DNA of 11,680 nucleotides, taken from the NCBI GenBank assembly GCA_023419655.1, contig JAEZXP010000043.1, positions 1-11,680 on the forward strand. Reading direction: 5' to 3'. Both the position numbers and the translations under genes were made by a program. Below are positions 6,912-10,822 of this stretch, piece after piece. The stretch is from Bacillota bacterium (GTDB lineage: Bacteria > Bacillota > Clostridia > Lachnospirales > Lachnospiraceae). The notes beneath the pieces are model-generated. The model did not search any database. It was not told where the DNA came from and worked only from the letters and a program-made list of their open reading frames with translations. Positions within the stretch are counted from its first letter, which is position 1. Every line of letters starts with the position of its first letter.

Positions 6912-7628
6912 ATGGCGGCTTGTCGTAATTGCAAAAAATGCAGAGATCAATTATGTGTGAATAAAGTCCCGATTCTTTCATCCTTAGATAATGAGGATCT
7001 CCATAAAGTCATGGGATTAATTCGTCACTATGAATATAAAAAGGGAGAAACGCTGTTATTCGAGGGAGATTCCATGGATTCCATTGTAATTATTAATGAG
7101 GGAAGTGCGAAGGCGTATAAGAATACCTCCGATGGCAGGGAGCAGATATTATATGTATTTTCTGAGGGAGACTTTTTTGGAGAGCAAAATCTGTTCAGTA
7201 ATCAAACGGCGACATATTCCGTGAAGGCACTTCAAACGATAAAAACATGTAATCTGTCCAGAGATAAATTCCAGGAGCTTTTGTACCGGTATCCCGAGAT
7301 TGCCATAAAGATTATTAATGAATTGGGAAGCCGGATGGCCAGACTTGAGAATGCGCTCCAGAGTATCGGTGTGCGAAACGTAGATAACAGAATCGGCGGC
7401 ATATTATTGGAATTTGCCGAAAAATACGGGACGAAGGATGAGACCGGTATAATTATACATTTGCCCTTTAGCAGGGAAGGAATTGCGAACTATCTTGGAG
7501 TGGCAAGGGAAACCGTCAGCAGGAAGTTCAGCCAGCTTGAGAATGAGGGATTGATTTGTTCTTTGAATAACAAGGAGATATTAATCCCGGATATGGATAA
7601 GATTGAAGCAATGGCAGGTGTTAATTGA
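6912..7628 (+). CDS. Crp/Fnr-family regulator with FNR-like cysteines
   Basis: A 238-residue transcription factor. Residues about 20-125 form the cNMP-binding-type beta-roll (KKGETLLFEGD, INEGSAKAYK, EGDFFGEQNLF), then a dimer helix (about 130-155) and a C-terminal winged helix with recognition helix LGVARETVSR (195-204). The N-terminus has C4, C7, C10 and C15; CKKCRDQLC resembles the CQDCSISQLC of E. coli FNR. C113, in ALQTIKTCNL, falls where FNR has its fourth ligand C122 (ALETSMVCEI). An oxygen-sensitive [4Fe-4S] cluster is therefore likely, though not proven. The recognition helix has FNR's Glu-x-x-Ser-Arg, but R199 replaces FNR V208, as in CRP, so a TGTGA-like site is expected. The ATG at 6912 has AAAGGAGG (6895-6902) upstream. 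Rubrerythrin lies 91 bases downstream, which fits an oxygen or oxidative-stress role. Confidence 0.93.
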   Translation: MAACRNCKKCRDQLCVNKVPILSSLDNEDLHKVMGLIRHYEYKKGETLLFEGDSMDSIVIINEGSAKAYKNTSDGREQILYVFSEGDFFGEQNLFSNQTATYSVKALQTIKTCNLSRDKFQELLYRYPEIAIKIINELGSRMARLENALQSIGVRNVDNRIGGILLEFAEKYGTKDETGIIIHLPFSREGIANYLGVARETVSRKFSQLENEGLICSLNNKEILIPDMDKIEAMAGVN

Positions 7629-7719
7629 TGGAATTGAATATCGTCAGGGGTAACGGGAATACTTCTATATGGTAGTATGATAGATACGAATTTATCAGGA
7701 ATGTATGGAGGTCGTTACC

Positions 7720-8316
7720 ATGGCAGTTGACTTTAAAACCAGTCAGACAAAAGATAATCTAATGAGAGCCTTTGCAGGTGAAAGCCAGGCCAGAAACAGG
7801 TATACATTTGCAGCTTCACAAGCAAAGAAGGAGCAGCATCATGTAATTGAAGCGCTATTCAGATTCACCGCCGATCAGGAGAAAGAGCATGCCGAGATAT
7901 TCTATGGACACCTAAAAGAACTTGCAGGAGAAAATATTCATGTAGATGGAGCATATCCGGTGGATATTGCAGACGATGTGACAAAGCTTTTGCGTATGGC
8001 ACAGCACAATGAATATGAAGAATATGACCCAATTTATAAAAAATTTGGAGACATAGCGAAAGAAGAAGGCTTTAATAAGGTTGCGGCATCCTTTCATATG
8101 ATTGCGAAGATTGAAAAGGTTCATGGAGACCGGTTTGGCAAATTTGCCGAGCTATTGGAACAGAACAAGCTATATATATCGGACGTAGAAATAGGGTGGA
8201 TATGCTTAAATTGCGGGCATGTACATTGGGGGATGGAAGCCCCGAAAATATGTCCTGTCTGCGACCATGACAGGGGATATTTTATAAGGCTTGAGATGGC
8301 TCCCTATCATAATTGA
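7720..8316 (+). CDS. rbr: Rubrerythrin
   Basis: A 198-residue non-haem iron protein that reduces hydrogen peroxide in the cytoplasm of anaerobes. The ferritin-like domain (about 1-145) shows the di-iron ligands: E21 (GESQARNRY), E54 and H57 (QEKEH), E98/E101 (HNEYEEY), and E132 with H135 (IEKVH). The C-terminal rubredoxin-like domain binds one iron through C162, C165, C178 and C181 (CX2C-X12-CX2C). Order and length are those of classical rubrerythrins. I chose ATG 7720, with GGAGG at 7707-7711. The frame also opens at ATG 7705, but that codon overlaps the ribosome binding site. No strong promoter is evident in the 91-base gap after the Crp/Fnr gene (a TATGAT at 7676-7681 lacks a good -35) and no terminator separates them, so co-transcription with the regulator is plausible. 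Confidence 0.97.
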   Translation: MAVDFKTSQTKDNLMRAFAGESQARNRYTFAASQAKKEQHHVIEALFRFTADQEKEHAEIFYGHLKELAGENIHVDGAYPVDIADDVTKLLRMAQHNEYEEYDPIYKKFGDIAKEEGFNKVAASFHMIAKIEKVHGDRFGKFAELLEQNKLYISDVEIGWICLNCGHVHWGMEAPKICPVCDHDRGYFIRLEMAPYHN

Positions 8317-8329
8317 TAATTCTCAGTAT

Positions 8330-8386
8330 ACTGTCCCGTTCAGCTTTAGCGAAGCACTGCTAATTCGGAGCGGGATAGTTTTATTT
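8330..8386 (+). terminator. Rho-independent terminator after rubrerythrin
   Basis: ACTGTCCCGTTC (8330-8341) pairs along its whole length with GAGCGGGATAGT (8368-8379), including two G-U pairs. TTTTATTT follows from 8379. The 26-base loop can form its own small hairpin (GCTT/AAGC). It lies 14 bases past the rubrerythrin stop. Confidence 0.92.
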
Positions 8387-8462
8387 GAGAGGAAAGATTC
8401 GCGGATACTGCATATAAGTGGTATTTATAACTACATAACAAAGAAAATATTACTATGAAATA

Positions 8463-8491
8463 TTGACAACAAATCCATATAAGCTTATAAT
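8463..8491 (+). promoter_or_regulatory. Consensus sigma-A promoter of the flavoprotein gene
   Basis: TTGACA (8463-8468), a 17-base spacer and TATAAT (8486-8491) match the consensus exactly at both hexamers. Transcription would start near 8498, giving a leader of about 84 bases before the ATG at 8582. So strong a promoter suggests either high expression or tight control by a repressor; a palindrome suitable for the latter lies at 8535-8547. Confidence 0.88.
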
Positions 8492-8493
8492 GA

Positions 8494-8527
8494 TTATAAA
8501 CCGGCATAGCAGCCGGGTACTTTATAA
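8494..8527 (+). other. Hairpin in the flavoprotein leader
   Basis: TTATAAA (8494-8500) and CCGGC (8501-8505) pair with GCCGG (8512-8516) and TTTATAA (8521-8527), with a four-base bulge (GTAC) on the 3' side and a six-base loop. A-rich sequence follows rather than a T-run, so it is not a terminator. It starts about where transcription is expected to begin. It may be a 5' stabilising hairpin or an extended protein-binding palindrome. Confidence 0.6.
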
Positions 8528-8534
8528 AAAATAG

Positions 8535-8547
8535 TTTGATAATCAAA
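8535..8547 (+). promoter_or_regulatory. FabT-box-like palindrome before the FabK-like gene
   Basis: TTTGATAATCAAA is a perfect 13-base palindrome about A8541. Read on the other strand it is TTTGATTATCAAA, which matches the operator I recall for the MarR-family fatty-acid synthesis repressor FabT in Lactobacillales. It sits about 44 bases downstream of the -10 hexamer and 34 bases upstream of the start codon of a FabK-related enzyme. A role as a roadblock operator is inferred. Confidence 0.55.
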
Positions 8548-8581
8548 GTAATATGTTAAGATTAAATATGGAGGTGTGAAT

Positions 8582-9637
8582 ATGGATATGAAGCCATTAA
8601 TCATAGGTAATTTAAAAGCAAGATTTCCGATTATTCAGGGAGGAATGGGAGTAGGCGTCAGCAGATGGAGGCTTGCCGGGTCAGTAGCAAGAGAAGGAGG
8701 AATCGGAATTATATCCACGGCACAAATCGGATATGATGAACCGGAGTTTGGAAAGAAGCCGATTCCTACTAATTTAAAAGCAATAAAGAAGCATATCGAT
8801 AAGGCAAGAGAAATTGCGGATGGCGGAATTATAGGAGTCAATATCATGGTAGCTACAAAACAGTATGAAAGCTATGTGAAGGCTGCCTGTGAAGCAGGAA
8901 CGGATGTAATTATATCCGGAGCAGGACTTCCGATAACACTTCCGGAGCTTACAAGCGGTTATGATGTTAAGATTGCGCCCATCGTATCCAGTGTAAAGGC
9001 TGCTTCTGTTATCCTAAAGATGTGGGATAGAAAGTATAATCGGACAGCTGATTTTATTGTTATCGAAGGACCAAAGGCAGGAGGGCATCTGGGCTTTACC
9101 AGGGAACAGATAGATGAAATCCAGGAATCTGATTTTGATACCATCATCGTAGATATTATGAACTGTGTTAAAGAATTCGAGCAGAAATACCAGAAGAATA
9201 TACCTGTAATTGTGGCAGGCGGTATCTATGACCGGGACGATATTAAGCATGTGCTTTCGCTGGGAGCGGATGGGGTACAGATAGCTACCCGATTTGTGGT
9301 TACGAAGGAGTGTGATGCAAGTGAAGAATTTAAGCAGGCATATCTTCATGCAAAAAAAGAAGACATTGCAATCATTACGAGCCCTGTAGGCATGCCGGGA
9401 AGAGCAATTCTTACTTCCTTTACAAAAAGAACTGCTCTGGGAAGAATCCCCGTGAACAAATGCTTTAACTGCCTTGTTCATTGCAATCCCAAGGAGACAC
9501 CGTATTGTATTACAAAAGCACTGGTGGAGGCTGTTAAGGGGAATATCGATGAAGGGTTAGTATTTTGCGGCGAAAAAGCTTACCGGTTGGATAAGATGAC
9601 AACGGTTAAGGATATATTCGAGGAGCTGGTATTTTAA
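8582..9637 (+). CDS. FabK/nitronate monooxygenase-like flavoprotein with cysteine cluster
   Basis: A 351-residue FMN-dependent TIM-barrel protein of the family that contains nitronate monooxygenase (2-nitropropane dioxygenase) and the enoyl-ACP reductase FabK. The N-terminal FPIIQGGMGVGVS (residues 15-27), GVNIMVAT, the GPKAGGHLGF segment with the probable catalytic H169, and VAGGIYDRDDI and LGADGVQIATRF (phosphate binding of FMN) are all family features. An unusual tail has C294, C297, C301 and C309 (CX2CX3CX7C) plus C329 in FCG, suggesting a bound metal or Fe-S cluster; this type is known from anaerobes, but its substrate is not clear to me. The ATG at 8582 follows GGAGG (8570-8574) by seven bases. 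The gene has its own consensus promoter and a FabT-like palindrome, which favours a lipid-related role, but the substrate cannot be fixed from sequence. Confidence 0.88.
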   Translation: MDMKPLIIGNLKARFPIIQGGMGVGVSRWRLAGSVAREGGIGIISTAQIGYDEPEFGKKPIPTNLKAIKKHIDKAREIADGGIIGVNIMVATKQYESYVKAACEAGTDVIISGAGLPITLPELTSGYDVKIAPIVSSVKAASVILKMWDRKYNRTADFIVIEGPKAGGHLGFTREQIDEIQESDFDTIIVDIMNCVKEFEQKYQKNIPVIVAGGIYDRDDIKHVLSLGADGVQIATRFVVTKECDASEEFKQAYLHAKKEDIAIITSPVGMPGRAILTSFTKRTALGRIPVNKCFNCLVHCNPKETPYCITKALVEAVKGNIDEGLVFCGEKAYRLDKMTTVKDIFEELVF

Positions 9638-9646
9638 AATCCATCG

Positions 9647-10054
9647 TTATTGATAGCGGAGTTTATTCGCCCACGAATTTAATTTTTCGCAGGATTCGTA
9701 CTTTGTTTTGTATCCGATACCATCAATAATAAAAAATGGGTTAAACGCAGTTGCCGTCACGTGTGTACCGTCAGTTTTTGTTATTGTAAGAACAACTGCC
9801 TGGCCTGCATAATTCCTGTAAGAATTGTCTTTGCTGTAAACAACGATAGTATGGAGTATGTCAACGACTTCTTCGATATCATTGGCCGTTAATTCAAATG
9901 TCACATCAGGCGGTGAAAGCTTAACTGAAATACTTGAAATTTCGGAGACGGATAAGCCGTGAAAGGGTTTTGCTCCTCCAAATGATTTTCCAATAATAAA
10001 ACCGGCAATAGTTATTACGGCTAAAATAAATAGTGATAACGCTTTCTTTTTCAC
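9647..10054 (-). CDS. Membrane-anchored protein of unknown function
   Basis: I do not recognise the family with certainty. The 135-residue product starts MKKKALSLF, with one hydrophobic segment at about residues 5-24 (signal anchor or uncleaved signal peptide; no lipobox cysteine), followed by an extracytoplasmic domain of about 105 residues. That domain has the pattern of a small alpha/beta fold: LSVSEISSISVKLSPPD, a helix with IEEVVDILHTI, strands around QAVVLTITKTDGT and NPFFIIDG, and a final helix CEKLNSWANKL. Similar small domains occur beside or fused to BlaR1-type M56 peptidases in Clostridia, but this is only a resemblance from memory. The start is GTG (10052-10054 on the plus strand) with GGGGAGG seven bases upstream on the minus strand. 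The gene converges on the flavoprotein gene with nine bases between stops. Confidence 0.8.
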   Translation of the reverse strand: MKKKALSLFILAVITIAGFIIGKSFGGAKPFHGLSVSEISSISVKLSPPDVTFELTANDIEEVVDILHTIVVYSKDNSYRNYAGQAVVLTITKTDGTHVTATAFNPFFIIDGIGYKTKYESCEKLNSWANKLRYQ

Positions 10055-10142
10055 AATGGCACCTCCCCTGTTTTATAATTAGACGAATCTTACATTATTT
10101 TTGTTTCATATTACCATAAAATAGCGAATAGCTACATTATTC

Positions 10143-10171
10143 TTGATTTGATAGGTATGGTTATGTATAAT
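10143..10171 (+). promoter_or_regulatory. Near-consensus promoter upstream of DUF1858 gene
   Basis: TTGATT (10143-10148), a 17-base spacer and TATAAT (10166-10171). It points rightward and would begin transcription near 10178, giving a leader of about 225 bases before the DUF1858 start codon. The -10 hexamer lies inside the palindrome at 10162-10181, so a protein bound there would block it. Confidence 0.68.
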
Positions 10172-10181
10172 TGTATACATA
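10162..10181. repeat. Perfect inverted repeat over a -10 box
   Basis: TATGTATA (10162-10169), a four-base spacer ATTG, and TATACATA (10174-10181): eight-base arms with no mismatch. It covers the TATAAT at 10166-10171, a typical operator position. A weaker copy with the same eight-four-eight layout lies at 10256-10275. Confidence 0.6.
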
Positions 10182-10203
10182 AAAGCAGAATACATATTGG
10201 TTG

Positions 10204-10276
10204 TGTATATACAATAAGAAGTATACTGTTAGACTTAGTATGAGATATGGAATTGGATATACAATAATATGTATCC
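10204..10276. repeat. Further TATACA-type palindromes
   Basis: Three elements related to the operator-like repeat at 10162-10181: the perfect palindrome TGTATATACA (10204-10213), GTATAC (10221-10226), and an imperfect inverted repeat GATATACA-N4-TATGTATC (10256-10275, extended by a G-C pair). The 11-mer ATATACAATAA occurs at 10207-10217 and again at 10257-10267, exactly 50 bases apart. Confidence 0.5.
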
Positions 10277-10288
10277 CCATTTGTTTTA

Positions 10289-10304
10289 TGTGATTTAAGT
10301 CACA
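10289..10304. promoter_or_regulatory. Perfect CRP/FNR-type binding site
   Basis: TGTGA, six bases (TTTAAG), TCACA: both half-sites match the CRP consensus. If the -10 is CATACT (10326-10331), the site is centred at about -41.5, the classic position for class II activation, and the -35 region is poor, as expected of an activated promoter. If the -10 is TATTAT (10316-10321) instead, the centre falls at about -31.5 and repression is more likely. The FNR-like regulator at 6912-7628 has a recognition helix that could read this site. Confidence 0.68.
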
Positions 10305-10340
10305 GAACAAGGCGGTATTATCGTGCATACTATTACTAAC

Positions 10341-10367
10341 AGGCGAAAGAACGAAGTTCCAACGCTT
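10341..10367 (+). other. Symmetrical hairpin in the DUF1858 leader
   Basis: AGGCG (10341-10345) pairs with CGCTT (10363-10367, one G-U). A three-by-three internal loop (AAA/CAA) follows, and then GAAC (10349-10352) pairs with GTTC (10356-10359) around the triloop GAA. It begins three bases after the start point predicted from CATACT, so it could protect the 5' end of the mRNA. Confidence 0.45.
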
Positions 10368-10402
10368 ATTTATTAATCCGTATCGGCAAGGAGAGAGATA
10401 AG

Positions 10403-10636
10403 TTGGAAAATAAAATTATTGATTTGAATAAAAGTGTGTATGATTTATGCAGTGAGTTCAAAGAGCTTCCTGAAATCCTTCACGGTTTGGGATTTGTTGA
10501 TATTATAAAGTCGGGGATGCTGCGGACAGCCGGTAGATTTATGACGATTAAGAAGGGTGCAGCCATGAAGAAGATAAGTATGGATACAATCATAGACACC
10601 CTTTCGCAGCACGGATACAAAATTGAAGGAATATAA
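10403..10636 (+). CDS. DUF1858 domain protein (stand-alone)
   Basis: A 77-residue protein that is almost entirely one DUF1858 domain: IDLNKSVYDLC, then PEILHGLGFVDI, the loop SGMLRTAGRFMTIKKGAAMKKI, quoted here in two parts as SGMLRTAGRFM and TIKKGAAMKKI, and the closing helix with IIDTLSQHGYKI. The domain is helical and usually occurs at the N-terminus of larger proteins, for example with DUF438/hemerythrin-like and PAS domains or in iron-cluster repair-type proteins. Here it stands alone: gnd begins 186 bases later. It lacks the cysteine pair of some relatives and has only C13. Its function is unknown; a link to redox or anaerobic metabolism is inferred from the FNR/CRP-type site upstream. 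The start is TTG, supported by AAGGAG at 10388-10393. It is not a gene remnant: the domain is complete. Confidence 0.82.
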   Translation: MENKIIDLNKSVYDLCSEFKELPEILHGLGFVDIIKSGMLRTAGRFMTIKKGAAMKKISMDTIIDTLSQHGYKIEGI

Positions 10637-10678
10637 GTCGGTCAAAATACGGATTATATAGTATTAAACGAATTACAT

Positions 10679-10705
10679 GAAACCTTGGTAAGATATCAAG
10701 GTTTC
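10679..10705. other. Perfect inverted repeat: terminator or operator
   Basis: GAAACCTTG (10679-10687) and CAAGGTTTC (10697-10705) form a nine-pair perfect stem with a nine-base loop, 42 bases past the DUF1858 stop. The following TTATGATATTTTT is only partly T-rich, so termination is possible but not ideal. The repeat also overlaps a possible promoter, TTGGTA (10685-10690), 16 bases, TATGAT (10707-10712), so it may instead be an operator for gnd. Confidence 0.65.
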
Positions 10706-10729
10706 TTATGATATTTTTGCAAATATTGT

Positions 10730-10800
10730 GCCTGCTAAGCTTGAAAAACATGAAATTTCAAGCAGAAAATCAGAAATTTTCATATGGAAAGTTTGCAGGC
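10730..10800 (+). promoter_or_regulatory. Structured leader of gnd, possible three-way junction
   Basis: GCCTGC (10730-10735) pairs with GCAGGC (10795-10800) and encloses two perfect hairpins. One is GCTTGAAA (10739-10746) with TTTCAAGC (10756-10763); the other is GAAAAT (10765-10770) with ATTTTC (10776-10781). A 13-base unpaired strand (10782-10794) completes the junction. TTTGCA at 10792-10797 could alternatively pair with TGCAAA at 10718-10723, which would open the outer stem. The ribosome binding site (AGGTGAGG, 10810-10817) follows nine bases later. I do not match it to any known riboswitch. Confidence 0.5.
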
Positions 10801-10822
10801 TATGAGGAAAGGTGAGGTTATT

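Larger units (their letters stand above)
10055..10402. other. Regulatory spacer between divergent genes
   Basis: A 348-base AT-rich region between the minus-strand membrane protein and the DUF1858 gene. It holds a near-consensus rightward promoter, a set of TATACA-type palindromes, a perfect CRP-type site and a leader hairpin, listed separately. It also holds a 12-of-13 direct repeat, TACATTATTTTTG (10091-10103) and TACATTATTCTTG (10133-10145), spaced by 42 bases. I see no convincing gene in it: the best short frame (10240-10293, 17 codons) lacks a ribosome binding site. Confidence 0.75.

Noticed and set aside
7653..7681. Promoter for rubrerythrin with -10 TATGAT (7676-7681)
   Set aside because: The -35 position at 17-base spacing has no resemblance to TTGACA; kept only as a weak possibility.
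7629..7719. FNR/CRP-type or PerR-type operator before rubrerythrin
   Set aside because: No TGTGA-N6-TCACA, TTGAT-N4-ATCAA or TTATAATNATTATAA match; CGTCA-N4-TAACG is too degenerate.
9643..9660. Possible bidirectional terminator between the two convergent genes (CGTTA/TAGCG)
   Set aside because: Five pairs including one G-U, overlapping a coding end, with no convincing T-tract on either strand.
10091..10145. Direct repeat TACATTATTNTTG as a mobile-element end or attachment site
   Set aside because: Only 13 bases, in AT-rich DNA, with no recombinase or transposase nearby; more likely chance or a binding site.
10240..10293. Short open frame starting ATG in the regulatory spacer (17 codons)
   Set aside because: There is no ribosome binding site and it consists of palindromic AT-rich sequence; coding is not supported.
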